A stretch of 62,921 nt of DNA from Xenorhabdus bovienii (GTDB lineage: Bacteria; Pseudomonadota; Gammaproteobacteria; Enterobacterales; Enterobacteriaceae): contig NZ_JANAIF010000021.1 in NCBI RefSeq assembly GCF_024721015.1, positions 1 through 62,921 of the forward strand. Reading direction: 5' to 3'. Shown one piece after another: positions 1 through 8,646 of the stretch. The position numbers were made by a program, and so were the translations under genes. Within the stretch, counting starts at the first letter, position 1; each line of letters opens with the position of its first letter. The notes below the pieces were generated by a model. That model was given only the letters and a program-made list of their open reading frames with translations. It was not told the origin of the DNA and searched no databases.

Positions 1-1
1 T

Positions 2-133
2 TTTCCGGATACCAAAACATTCCGTGAAACGCTGCGTCACTTTTTTCATGTCACATTGCCAGAAAAAGCGAAAGAGCTCACCACTCGGTTGACTGATAAC
101 TTCCAGATTTTAAAACCCGCCTCTTCAAGTTAA
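2..133 (+). pseudogene. 3' end of an IS630-family-like transposase (cut by the window edge)
   Basis: An open frame enters from the left edge and stops at 131-133. The 43 visible residues end in a segment resembling the last residues of IS630-type transposases (an L-T-x-x-L-T-D-N-F-Q-x-L pattern close to the terminus), with an aromatic-rich stretch before it. The catalytic DDE part would lie outside the window, so I cannot tell whether the element is whole. Its stop overlaps the stop of the opposing MFS gene by a few bases, which suggests the element landed right at the end of that gene. The assignment rests on tail similarity only. Confidence 0.4.
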
Positions 134-1362
134 TTGCGTATAGTTGTAAGTCCAAAACCTTTTTCTACTTTATTCACTATTGGTTTTTTCATTGCTGCAA
201 TAAATAAGATGGTCGAGCACACTGCCATAGGAAGAAATACATAACTTGGGTTCCCGGATATATCCCATGACAACCCACTAATCACGGGTGTGATAACTGC
301 GCAGGTATAACCCACTGTCAGCATCAATGATGTCGTTCGATGTACTTCATGTGGTTCACTGATCATGCTGGGTAATCCCAGCATCAGTATTAAAACGATT
401 GAAGAGAAAAATCCGATAAATGCTGATAAAACAACTATATACTCAGTGCCAAAATACATAATGCCACTTAAAGAAGCAACCAAACCTATTCCTGATAGTA
501 AGTATGGGTATCGTGCTTTCGCGACTGTCGTTCCTGCCATCATAAGAATAATAGAGGCTGGGATCTGACCTAAATTCAACGCGATTAACGAAGAAGAGGT
601 GAGATCTTCAAAATTAGTCTCATGCAGGTAGCGTGGAATAAAAAAGTTGGTTGCAAAATACGTTGCATTTACACACCCCATCATTAGACCCAACTTCCAT
701 AAAAGAGGATTATTCCAGTCAGGCATCCATTTGGCACTTTTGTTGATCAATGGGGCTATTTTGTTTTTAGTTTGAGGCGCTGCGATATACACAAGAATTG
801 CGATGATGATTGACACCACAGCCCAAAACACATACGTCAGACGCCAAGAGCCCAACATAGGCAGCAAAATTGACTTTGTCACAGAGACCGGGATAACTTC
901 GCCCCCAAGGAGAAGACCATTGATGTAGATAGCCGTTGCAAACACAACGTGTTTTGGAAACCAATCCTTCACGATAGAAGGTAGGGCTGGCTGCATAAAA
1001 GCAACGCCCAATCCTGTTAGAATGGTTGTCGCGTACATCGCAATCACATCATCTGCTGCGCCGCGAAGTGCAGATCCTAAACCGGTAATCAGCAAGCCAA
1101 TGATAAGTGTTTTCACTGCACCCGTTCGTGCAATTAGTAATGCTCCCAGAATTGCAGCCCCAGCAAACAAAACTGCGGGTAACCCAGAAATAACACCAAC
1201 CTGAGTTTCCGTTAACTCTAGTTCCTTATGTATGTCAGAAATGATTGGAGGGGTGGCTAGGATGGTCAAACGCATCCCAGCTCCTGCTAACCATAGTAAA
1301 AAGAGGTTCACAAGAGTTCTGGCTGACCAAAATCCTTGTGCTTCTGTGTGCTTTGCATACAT
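130..1362 (-). CDS. MFS transporter, CynX/NimT-like
   Basis: This 410-residue protein has about 12 predicted hydrophobic segments spread over its length and no signal peptide, which is the expected size and layout for a major facilitator superfamily carrier of the inner membrane. The N-terminal half carries the MFS-type loop between helices 2 and 3, with a short G-A-L-L-I-A-R-T-G stretch. The pattern resembles the CynX/NimT (cyanate / 2-nitroimidazole) subgroup of small organic-anion transporters, but the substrate cannot be read from sequence. It lies downstream of, and on the same strand as, the broken CoA-transferase gene and the NTF2-like gene. The three may once have formed a small catabolic operon importing and CoA-activating an organic acid. 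Family is fairly sure, substrate unknown. Confidence 0.8.
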   Translation of the reverse strand: MYAKHTEAQGFWSARTLVNLFLLWLAGAGMRLTILATPPIISDIHKELELTETQVGVISGLPAVLFAGAAILGALLIARTGAVKTLIIGLLITGLGSALRGAADDVIAMYATTILTGLGVAFMQPALPSIVKDWFPKHVVFATAIYINGLLLGGEVIPVSVTKSILLPMLGSWRLTYVFWAVVSIIIAILVYIAAPQTKNKIAPLINKSAKWMPDWNNPLLWKLGLMMGCVNATYFATNFFIPRYLHETNFEDLTSSSLIALNLGQIPASIILMMAGTTVAKARYPYLLSGIGLVASLSGIMYFGTEYIVVLSAFIGFFSSIVLILMLGLPSMISEPHEVHRTTSLMLTVGYTCAVITPVISGLSWDISGNPSYVFLPMAVCSTILFIAAMKKPIVNKVEKGFGLTTIRN

Positions 1363-1413
1363 TGTCTTACCATTACGTTATGAGTTAATAGAAGCGGCTT
1401 TTTCTCACTGTTT

Positions 1414-2375
1414 TTAGATCACTTGCATCTCACGAAATGACGCAATTTCGTCGTCATTAAAACCAAGGTAATTTTTTAATAGATTACCTGTGTGTTGGCC
1501 GTGTTCGGGAGCTGGAGTGCGAACAGCATCAAAGTCAGGGAAAGCACTTAAGTGCATGGGTTGACCTACCAATGTCAAATTACCTAAGTATGGGTGATTA
1601 ATAGGACACTTCATGTTCAAGTAGTTCATTTGTGGATCGGACATCGCTTGTGCAATGTCATAAACATAACCGCTTGGTATTCCACCCGCATTTAACATTT
1701 GTATCAGTTGCTTACTCTCATACTTGATCGTCGCGGCTTCAATTTCGCTCATGAGCTGTTTTCTGTGTATTGAGCGACTGTGGATATCTGAGTATTGAGA
1801 ATTTGAATAAATAATCGGTATATCAATAAGATGGCATAGTATTTTAAACTTATCATCTTCTGCGGCTGCGATATTTATCTCACCATCTTTAGTTTTTACG
1901 ATCCCAGTAGGCATTAACGTAGGGTGGTCGTTTCCCATCAATTCAGGTGTTTTTCCATCCGCAAGCCAGCGAGCGACTTGAAAGTCCATAATCGCCAATG
2001 TTGATTCAAGAAGAAATGTGTATACCCACTGCCCTTCACCTATTTTTTCTCGGTGATAGAGTGCGAGTAGTACTGCTTGTGCGAGGTTCATTCCAGCACG
2101 ACATCCGCTTTGCGAACCAAACGCTGGAGAATCTGCTGACCTTGCTCTGTTTTCAGATTGACTGATAAGCTTTTTTTATTTCGGTGAAGGTTTTGATAGT
2201 CAAATCCTTCACGGGAACCTCCCATACTGTCACCTTGATCGGTAGGTGCCTCAATTTTGATAATTTCAGCTCCCCAGTTACCCAGTAATCGGGATGTCAC
2301 TGGACCCGCTCGATGCCATGTTAAATCAATAACAACAATGCCCGACAAGGGTAAAAAATCCATCTTAGTCCTCAC
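1414..2375 (-). pseudogene. CoA-transferase family III (CaiB/BaiF) with internal deletion
   Basis: Two overlapping minus-strand frames (2088-2375 and 1414-2091, sharing ATGA) together cover the two ends of one CaiB/BaiF-type CoA transferase. The first ends at the R-K-A-D-V-V-L-E segment that normally leads into V-E-N-F. The second begins at the helix A-Q-A-V-L-L-A-L-Y-H-R-E, which in the family lies roughly 90-100 residues further on and is followed by G-x-G-Q-W-V. The stretch between them, which holds the catalytic aspartate of formyl-CoA transferase-type enzymes, is absent, and the frame shifts at the join. I read this as a deleted, inactive gene and not as two subunits. The intact enzyme would move CoA between carboxylic acids. 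Family call is confident; extent of deletion is approximate. Confidence 0.75.
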
Positions 2376-2396
2376 TTGATTGTATGGGCCTGATAT

Positions 2397-2696
2397 TTAA
2401 ATTGGATATACAATTGAGTCAGTAATGATGTCTGGTGTACAAATACAGAGACGTTCCTTAAATAAGGCAACATTATCTTGGTATTCGATGATGTCCTGCG
2501 TAGTACCACTGACCAATAACTTATTGTCCTGACCGCAAATATTTTCATGAATGGCAAATATTGTCATTACGTGGGCGAGTATCTTGTTCCCACCACGCTC
2601 AACTTTCGTCAGCAATATGTTAGAAACTATTCGCTGCTGTACTCTGTCTCTAAAATAAATAGAACCCGATAAAGCGGATGCCCGGTCTTTTGCCAT
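2397..2696 (-). CDS. Small NTF2/SnoaL-like protein, similar to ring-hydroxylating dioxygenase beta subunits
   Basis: This 99-residue protein has a pattern resembling the C-terminal two thirds of aromatic-ring-hydroxylating dioxygenase small (beta) subunits, which have the NTF2-like cone fold: an R-x-R-x-V-S-N-I start strand, a central beta strand with V-x-T-I-F-A-I-H, and a final strand after F-K-E-R. Typical beta subunits are about 160 residues, so the protein may be N-terminally truncated. No alpha subunit with a Rieske centre is visible in the window. It sits 20 bases upstream of the broken CoA-transferase gene on the same strand, and both may be decaying remains of one catabolic operon. 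A stand-alone SnoaL-like protein is the alternative. Confidence 0.45.
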   Translation of the reverse strand: MAKDRASALSGSIYFRDRVQQRIVSNILLTKVERGGNKILAHVMTIFAIHENICGQDNKLLVSGTTQDIIEYQDNVALFKERLCICTPDIITDSIVYPI

Positions 2697-3405
2697 ATTT
2701 TTACCTTCACAATAAACAAAACAGAGATCCCATCCGTTAATCTCTCTTCACTAATGTCACATTAGATAATTTCTTCATTTTTTTATTCTCAATAAATACA
2801 TTTGTGTGTAGTACCGTTTTGCAAGATAGATGACTTTAGATGCATTGTTAATTATTTAATTGTCATTATTATTTTTTTTCTTGGTGTGGTTCACATATTT
2901 CACATTAATACGGAATTGACTATTTTGTTTTTCTAATGTAATGAAATTTAATCAATTGATTTATTTTTTATTCTGACATTTTTTATATATTTGTGGGTAT
3001 ATGTCGCGAATTTATTTATTAACATTAAGTAATGGTTTTTATATGTAACTTAATTGATGAGATATTGGTATTGTTTTATATAAAAATAGTTTAATTTGTT
3101 TATTTATTTTGATTCATGGAGAGTAAACTTACAGATATAATTAAATAAAATTGGAATTATTGGTCTAATCCAGTAAATGTTATTAATTATAGCGTCTATG
3201 GCTATTATAAAAAATAAAATAATATAGAGTTTCTTTGACGATAATGGGAATATTGGTATTTATATATTTATATATTTATATATTTATTATTAATTAGTTA
3301 ATAATGCAGAGTATACCTATATCCTGGAACAGCTCTATACGTGTAATCTTGGCTTTTATAGAGACATTATGCTGGGTCAGCAGAAGCTGAAGAGGAGAAT
3401 AGCAT
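2697..3405. other. AT-rich intergenic region, no gene seen
   Basis: About 700 bases between the divergent NTF2-like and SDR genes. The region is strongly AT-rich, with stops in all frames. It contains a short tandem repeat (3259-3285, noted separately). I see no tRNA, no convincing ORF and no well-formed sigma-70 promoter that I could defend. The AGGAG ribosome-binding site of the SDR gene lies at its right end. Confidence 0.5.
3259..3285. repeat. Short tandem repeat, 8-base unit, three copies
   Basis: The unit TTTATATA occurs three times in a row and then starts a fourth copy. It lies in the AT-rich intergenic region upstream of the SDR gene. Copy number in such tracts can vary between strains and the region bends easily; no function is shown. 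Confidence 0.7.
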
Positions 3406-4110
3406 ATGCAAAAAGTCACCATCATTACGGGTGGCTCCCGTGGTATCGGTAAGGCAACGGCGCTTTGTCTGGCACAACAGGGGCACCATGTCTGTATTGG
3501 TTATCGCAGCCGCGAAGATGAGGCTGATGAAGTCGTGGATATTCTGCGTGGCTTCGGTCAGTCGGCTATGGCAGTGCGGGTGGATGTGACTGATGAAAAG
3601 CAGATCATGGCGCTGTTCCAACGGACGGAAAAAGAATTGGGTTATATTTCCGGGTTAGTGAACAATGCTGGGGTCTTAAAACCTCAGGCGACCATCGAAC
3701 AGTTAACGGCAGAACGGTTAAATACAATTTTCGCGACCAATGTAACAGGCTATTTTCTCTGTGCCCGTGAAGCGGTAAAAAGAATGGCTTTTCGTCATGG
3801 TGGGCGAGGGGGAACGATTGTGAATGTTTCATCGGCGGCTGCAAGATTGGGTTCTCCTCATGAATATATAGATTATGCGGCATCGAAAGGGGCTGTTGAT
3901 ACGTTGACAATTGGGTTGGCTCAAGAAGTCGCAGCACAAGGAATTAGGGTGAATGCAGTTCGTCCTGGGTTCATCTATACCGGCATGCATGCAGATGGAG
4001 GGGAACCTGATCGGATTGAGCGAATCAAAGATTCTTTGCCCATGAAACGGGGCGGACAGCCGGAAGAAGTCGCGCAAGCTATTGCGTGGCTGCTGAGGCA
4101 TCGTACGTGA
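3406..4110 (+). pseudogene. YgfF-like short-chain dehydrogenase, C-terminal frameshift
   Basis: The protein has the classical SDR layout: nucleotide-binding T-G-G-S-R-G-I-G at residues 8-15, N-N-A-G at about residue 86, catalytic Ser in N-V-S-S and the Y-A-A-S-K motif. It resembles E. coli YgfF along its length. The start follows an AGGAG box. The frame stops after W-L-L-R-H-R-T at 4110. The missing family terminus (A-S-Y-V-T-G-N-F-I-D-L-A-G-G-K) is present in another frame immediately after and stops at 4145. A small indel near 4095-4100 therefore broke the gene, losing the strand and tail that complete the tetramer interface in classical SDRs. Activity is doubtful. Substrate unknown. Confidence 0.75.
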
Positions 4111-4243
4111 CGGGAAATTTCATCGATCTGGCGGGTGGAAAGTAGATTGCCTGAATGATTTTGAATGGTGCTAAAGAGCTGTGAGTATGAATAGCCGGAA
4201 AGAATATTAAGGATATTTCCGGCTTATTAATGGACATGGGTTC

Positions 4244-4588
4244 TTAATCTAACGATTCCGTCAATTTGGGTTTAAGAATAATCTTGCCAGGTGCCACTTC
4301 AATATTGATGGGCTGCTCCACTAACTGACTGCTCGTCAGCCAATCACCAGCAATATAAAGCTCACCGTTTTCACGAATGTTGTCGATACCTTGATCTGCA
4401 TGATCTTCCACTTCATGGATCAAACTGACAAGATCAACATCAGGATCAACGAGAGAGATAATTATCTCATTGGAAAATTGTGAGATATGAAATAACGCAT
4501 CCGCACTAAATCCAGCATCGCTGAGTGTGCTGCCATTAAGCATTAATTCGGGAATATCAGTATGGCGAAATGAAACATGGAGGCTCAT
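4244..4588 (-). CDS. SymE-like / AbrB-fold small protein
   Basis: This 114-residue protein appears to be built from two similar halves. Each has the pattern short beta strand, G-x-x-L/W-L, polar turn, then a strand with alternating hydrophobics ending in I-I or I-I-L-K-P. This resembles the SymE toxin family, whose members adopt an AbrB-like swapped-hairpin fold and are usually paired with an antisense RNA in enterobacteria. The second half, around I-A-G-D-W-L, is the better match. The central acidic linker is about 30 residues. No partner antitoxin is visible as protein; an antisense RNA cannot be excluded from sequence alone. The gene is isolated between AT-rich stretches. The call is a fold-level suggestion. 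Confidence 0.4.
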   Translation of the reverse strand: MSLHVSFRHTDIPELMLNGSTLSDAGFSADALFHISQFSNEIIISLVDPDVDLVSLIHEVEDHADQGIDNIRENGELYIAGDWLTSSQLVEQPINIEVAPGKIILKPKLTESLD

Positions 4589-5448
4589 TTGTACGTTCCT
4601 TGTGTTATTTAGGCATATTGCGATACTTTATCAGTACTTCGCCGATACTGCACTGCGAATTCATACGTGTTTTCAAATTCATGCGTGTTTGATTTGTACC
4701 GCATTTGTTGATTAATTCAATATCTACACACTAGCGCTTAGATGAACGATATGCTATCGATAATGTTGGTCTTTGCGAAGCAACTCGCAAAAAATCACTG
4801 GATATTTATCCATGCCGACATACTTGGCTGAGTTAAAAAATAAAAATAGAGGAAAAAGCTATTAAAGACCCAATAGGCTGAAATTACCTAGATAATGTCT
4901 CAGTGAAATAAAAATAAATAAAATGAATTTTTTCATTAGTTCAATTTTTTATTCTTTTTATTGTGAATTGGTATTTTTTAAATTTTTTAGAAAAATGTAT
5001 TTTTTCATTGTGATTGAATGTGATGATGGCGTTTTTATTTATTATTTTTTATAAAAGGTATAATTATTATTAATACTATATTTTAAAAACAGGTTTATTT
5101 TTATTCAAAATAATTCTTATATGTCATTGTTTTTAAGAGCATTATAGACAGGGGAATGTCATTGTTGTATAAGTACATGTTGTATAGATTAATTAGTTTT
5201 AGGTTAATATATGAGTTGTCAGTTGGTGTTATTTAGAAGGTCTTTTCAAGCTTATTCTAATATTCATTATCATATTTTAAATCCTTTTCCTATCTAATCA
5301 ATTCTCTCTTTTTTTATAGAGATTTTCTTTAAACATTGCACTTTGATGTAACAAGGTTTCTGTAATATTTCTCCGGAAATTGTCAGGACATTGTTCACAT
5401 TATGCAATATGGCCAACTATTGTCTTATTTTCGAGTAGGAAAATTAAA
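4589..5448. other. AT-rich leader region of tnaA, no supported gene
   Basis: About 860 bases of low-GC sequence precede tnaA. In E. coli and Proteus a TnaC leader peptide with a W-F-N core and a terminal proline sits here. I looked for such a peptide and found none that fits, although short open frames exist. No clear CRP site or promoter could be assigned with confidence. Confidence 0.4.
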
Positions 5449-6858
5449 ATGAAAAGAATTCCTGAACCCTTCCGTATTAAAATGGTAGAAAATATCCGCA
5501 TGACAACCGCAGCCGAACGTGAAGCGGCATTGGAGGAGGCTGGGTATAATCCATTCCTGCTGCCTTCAGATATGGTTTACATTGATCTGCTGACTGATTC
5601 TGGTACGGGTTCGATGAGTGATCGCCAGTGGGCAGGTATGATGATGGGGGATGAAGCTTATGCGGGTTCCCGCAACTATTATCATCTGGAGAGTAAAGTC
5701 AAGGAGTTGATTGGCTACGAATATACGATCCCCACTCATCAGGGACGCGGGGCTGAGCAGATTTTATTTCCCGCTCTGATCGCCAACAAAAAAGCCAAAG
5801 GCGGTGCTGAAAAGCCGATGTTTATTTCTAATTTCCATTTTGATACGACAGCAGCACATGTGGAATTAAATGGTGCATGTGCTATCAATATTGTTACCCC
5901 GAAAGCGTTTGATACAACAACCTATTATGACTGGAAAGGTAATTTTGATCTTGATGCGCTCAAGAATACCATCAAGGAACATGGGGCGGATAATATTGTC
6001 GCTATCATTACTACTGTCACTTGTAATAGCACGGGAGGGCAGCCAGTTTCTCTCGCTAACATGAAGGCCGTATATGATATTGCGAAACAGCATGATATCC
6101 CTGTCGTAATTGATTCAGCTCGTTTTTGTGAGAACGCCTGGTTTATTAAACAGAGGGAGAAAGGTTACGAAAATAAATCCATCAAAGAAATCGTCAAGGA
6201 AATGTATCAATATGGCGATATGCTCACTATGTCAGCGAAAAAAGATCCTATGGTAAATATTGGGGGTCTTTGTTGTTTCCGTGATGATGAAGCGTTGTTT
6301 AACGAAGTACGTATTCGCTGTGTTCCTATGGAAGGGTTTGTAACTTATGGCGGGCTTGCTGGCCGTGATATGGCGGCGCTGGCGATTGGGCTTGAGGAAG
6401 GAATGGATGAAGATTTCCTATCTTACCGTATTAATCAAGTAAAGTATTTGGGCGAAAAATTACGGGAAGCTGGTATTCCTGTACAGTACCCTATTGGTGG
6501 TCATGCCGTCTTTGTTGATGCCAAATTGCTCCTGCCTCATATTCCCAGCGATCAATTCCCCGCTCACGCACTGAATAATGAATTATATCTGGAAGCAGGG
6601 ATCAGAAGCGTGGAAATTGGTTCTCTATTATTGGGTCGAGATCCACAAACCGGGCAACAAAAACCCTCACCGATGGAACTCATGAGACTGGCTATTCCCC
6701 GTCGTGTTTATACCAATGATCATATGGATTATATTGTGGAAGCTTTTATCGCCTTAAAACAGCGTGCCACACAAATCAAGGGATTAACGTTTACTTATGA
6801 GCCGCCTGTATTGCGTCATTTCGTATCGAGATTAAAACCGATTGATAACGATAAATAA
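5449..6858 (+). CDS. tnaA: Tryptophanase (tryptophan indole-lyase)
   Basis: This PLP-dependent enzyme splits L-tryptophan into indole, pyruvate and ammonia in the cytoplasm. With the ATG at 5449, which follows a TAGGAAA box, the protein is 469 residues, the usual length. The N-terminal I-P-E-P-F-R-I, the G-D-E-A-Y-A-G-S-R segment, T-H-Q-G-R-G-A-E-Q and the PLP-lysine motif S-A-K-K-D (K264-K265) are all present. The family splits into tryptophanase and tyrosine phenol-lyase. Here the discriminating position in G-I-R-S-V-E-I-G is Ile, as in tryptophanase; tyrosine phenol-lyases carry Arg. A longer frame from a TTG at 5380 is unlikely to be used. No tnaB permease follows; a recombinase stub abuts the stop codon. 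Indole made here may act as a signal. Confidence 0.92.
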   Translation: MKRIPEPFRIKMVENIRMTTAAEREAALEEAGYNPFLLPSDMVYIDLLTDSGTGSMSDRQWAGMMMGDEAYAGSRNYYHLESKVKELIGYEYTIPTHQGRGAEQILFPALIANKKAKGGAEKPMFISNFHFDTTAAHVELNGACAINIVTPKAFDTTTYYDWKGNFDLDALKNTIKEHGADNIVAIITTVTCNSTGGQPVSLANMKAVYDIAKQHDIPVVIDSARFCENAWFIKQREKGYENKSIKEIVKEMYQYGDMLTMSAKKDPMVNIGGLCCFRDDEALFNEVRIRCVPMEGFVTYGGLAGRDMAALAIGLEEGMDEDFLSYRINQVKYLGEKLREAGIPVQYPIGGHAVFVDAKLLLPHIPSDQFPAHALNNELYLEAGIRSVEIGSLLLGRDPQTGQQKPSPMELMRLAIPRRVYTNDHMDYIVEAFIALKQRATQIKGLTFTYEPPVLRHFVSRLKPIDNDK

Positions 6859-7200
6859 TCAGAAAACGATAGCTTTATTTCCCGTACCGGAGAGCCGTTA
6901 TCGCGTCAGCAATGCTATAAAATTATTAGGAACACAAGTATTAAAGCAGAAATTGCGATTTGCGCGAATCCGCACATGTTGCGTCATTCGTGTGGTTATG
7001 CGTTAGCGGATAATGGCGTCGATACACGATTGATTCAGGACTATTTAGGTCATCGCAATATTCGCCATACAGTCAGATATACCGCGAGTAACGCAGGTCG
7101 TTTTGATGGAATTTGGAGAGCAAGAGGGAAGAGAAAAGGGGTTACATTTAGTCCCAAACTGTTAACTGCCGATGAATTTTCTGGTTCAGAGCTGTCCTGA
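6859..7200 (+). pseudogene. 3' remnant of a FimB/FimE/MrpI-type tyrosine recombinase
   Basis: Starting immediately after the tnaA stop, in the same frame, is an open stretch that reads as the C-terminal half of a fimbrial phase-switch recombinase. It has F-I-S-R-T-G-E-P-L-S-R, the H-M-L-R-H box with the catalytic His-x-x-Arg, L-G-H and the final active-site tyrosine in V-R-Y-T. The N-terminal half, including the first catalytic Arg, is missing and there is no start before an internal ATG at 6976. The stub ends with an unrelated tail. Such recombinases invert promoters of fimbrial operons, and no fimbrial genes are in the window. It is a decayed leftover, probably joined to tnaA by a deletion. 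Confidence 0.75.
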
Positions 7201-7242
7201 AAATTGTCTTTGAATAATCATGTCTATCAGCCATAACTTGAT

Positions 7243-7278
7243 AAAAAGCCCTGCCGATATTACCAAGCAGGGTTTTTT
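7243..7278. terminator. Bidirectional Rho-independent terminator after terE
   Basis: The arms CCCTGC (7249-7254) and GCAGGG (7267-7272) form a stem flanked by an A-run on the left (7243-7247) and a T-run on the right (7273-7278). It therefore works as a terminator on both strands. On the minus strand it ends the terZABCDE transcript just past the terE stop. Confidence 0.85.
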
Positions 7279-7296
7279 CATCATGGTGTAACTATA

Positions 7297-7872
7297 TTAA
7301 ATTGTTATACCGTGCTGGATAGCAAGGGCAGACAAGCCACCGGCAAAACCCTGACCTACGGCTTTGAATTTCCATTCTGTATTGTGGCGATACAGTTCAC
7401 CGAAAATCATAGCTGTTTCTGTTGACGCATCTTCAGACAGGTCGAAACGGGCAATTTCCTGATCGTTGTCGTTGTTGACTACGCGGATAAAGCTGTTGCT
7501 TACCATCCCGAAATTCTGTTTATTGTTGTCTGCGTCATAAATAGTGACTGCAAACACCACTTTTTTCACGTCAGCAGGCACTTTTGCCAGATCGATTTTA
7601 ATCTGCTCGTCATCGCCGGCGCCTTCACCCGTACGGTTATCCCCTTGATGGCTGACTGAGCCACAAGGGCTGACTTTATTGTTGAAGAAGACAAAGTGGC
7701 CGTCTGACAGAACTTTGCCATCTTCCCCAACCATGAAAACTGAGGCATCAAGATCGAATGCCGCTCCGTCAGTGGCACGCATATCCCAGCCAAGACCCAC
7801 CAGCGCAATATTCATCGCAGGGGCTTCTTTTGTCAGTGATACATTGCCGCCTTTAACCAGAGATACACCCAT
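7297..7872 (-). CDS. terE: TerE, TerD-family stress protein
   Basis: This 191-residue TerD-domain protein belongs to the calcium-binding family of the ter chemical-stress (tellurite, phage, colicin) response. The pattern follows E. coli/R478 TerE closely: [16 protein letters not shown] at the start, the metal-binding G-D-N-R-T-G-E-G loop, then D-D-E. It ends with [11 protein letters not shown]. It is the last gene of the minus-strand operon and lies 77 bases after terD, just before a bidirectional terminator. No terF follows, unlike in the R478 operon. The exact biochemical role of TerD proteins is still open in the literature. Confidence 0.93.
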   Translation of the reverse strand: MGVSLVKGGNVSLTKEAPAMNIALVGLGWDMRATDGAAFDLDASVFMVGEDGKVLSDGHFVFFNNKVSPCGSVSHQGDNRTGEGAGDDEQIKIDLAKVPADVKKVVFAVTIYDADNNKQNFGMVSNSFIRVVNNDNDQEIARFDLSEDASTETAMIFGELYRHNTEWKFKAVGQGFAGGLSALAIQHGITI

Positions 7873-7949
7873 TTTTATTCTCCAAATAGTATTTTAAGGT
7901 ATCGGGCAGGCGCGCCTGCCCAATCATGAATTAAGTGATGGCTGAATGA

Positions 7950-8528
7950 TCAGGAAGCGTTAATGCCATACTGAGCACAAACAGATGCCAGACCACCCGC
8001 ATAACCTTGACCAACAGCACGGAATTTCCACTCTGTATTGTGGCGATACAGCTCACCAAACAGCATGGCTGTTTCCGTTGAAGCATCTTCAGTCAGGTCG
8101 TAGCGGGCAACTTCAACCTGAGTATCATCGTTAACCAATCGGATGAAGGCACCGGAAACTTGCCCGAAGCTCTGATGACGGGTTTGTGCGTCATGGATAG
8201 TCACAACAAACACAACTTTTTCCACATCGGCCGGTACCTGATCCAGTTTGATTTTCAGTGATTCATCATCGCCATCTCCCTCACCGGTACGGTTGTCGCC
8301 AGTGTGCATGATGGAACCATCAGCAGATTTCAGGTTGTTGTAGAAAATGAAATCGGCATCACCGCGTACTTTGCCGTTTGCTGACAGCAGAAATGCAGAA
8401 GCATCAAGGTCAAAATCTTGTCCATCGGTGGCACGGGCATCCCAGCCAAGACCGATCAGAACATTTTTCATCGTTGGCGCTTCCTTGCTCAGAGAAACGT
8501 TACCGCCTTTAGAAAGAGATACACCCAT
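7950..8528 (-). CDS. terD: TerD, calcium-binding stress protein
   Basis: This 192-residue protein is nearly collinear with E. coli TerD. It has the N-terminal [10 protein letters not shown], the F-D-L-D-A-S-A-F segment, the [12 protein letters not shown] calcium loop and the terminal A-Q-Y-G-I-N-A-S. The calcium-binding residues (Asp/Glu cluster in the [12 protein letters not shown] stretch) are intact. It is a paralogue of terE next door and of terZ and terA upstream. It sits between terC and terE in the operon and is separated from terC by a palindromic intergenic repeat, which could change relative expression of the two halves of the operon. Confidence 0.93.
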   Translation of the reverse strand: MGVSLSKGGNVSLSKEAPTMKNVLIGLGWDARATDGQDFDLDASAFLLSANGKVRGDADFIFYNNLKSADGSIMHTGDNRTGEGDGDDESLKIKLDQVPADVEKVVFVVTIHDAQTRHQSFGQVSGAFIRLVNDDTQVEVARYDLTEDASTETAMLFGELYRHNTEWKFRAVGQGYAGGLASVCAQYGINAS

Positions 8529-8554
8529 TATTATTTCCTCACTTATTAAGTCGC

Positions 8555-8613
8555 ATACCCTTCATCTTTTAAGTTGCTGCTTTGTGGGCTGCAACTTGAA
8601 ATCTATTGGGTAT
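8555..8613. repeat. Palindromic intergenic repeat (MITE-like) between terD and terC
   Basis: An imperfect inverted repeat of about 59 bases begins ATACCC and ends GGGTAT, with inner arms AAGTTGC and GCAACTT around a short loop. It fits between two operon genes without touching either. Elements of this type, with ATACCC ends and a CAAGTTGC core, are from memory common between genes in Xenorhabdus, Photorhabdus and relatives. In RNA it would fold into a hairpin and might modulate expression of terDE against terZABC. Confidence 0.6.
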
Positions 8614-8646
8614 ATTGATTAATCGTATTAATTTTACTTACCGGAT

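Noticed and set aside
4742..4831. Short frame with one Trp upstream of tnaA, considered as a TnaC leader peptide
   Set aside because: It lacks the W-F-N core and terminal proline and lies about 600 bases from tnaA.
5380..5448. TTG-started N-terminal extension of tryptophanase
   Set aside because: No ribosome-binding site, not present in the family; the ATG at 5449 fits both.
5449..6858. Tyrosine phenol-lyase as an alternative name for the PLP lyase
   Set aside because: The position before the final Gly in G-I-R-S-V-E-I-G is Ile, as in tryptophanase, and overall segments follow tryptophanase.
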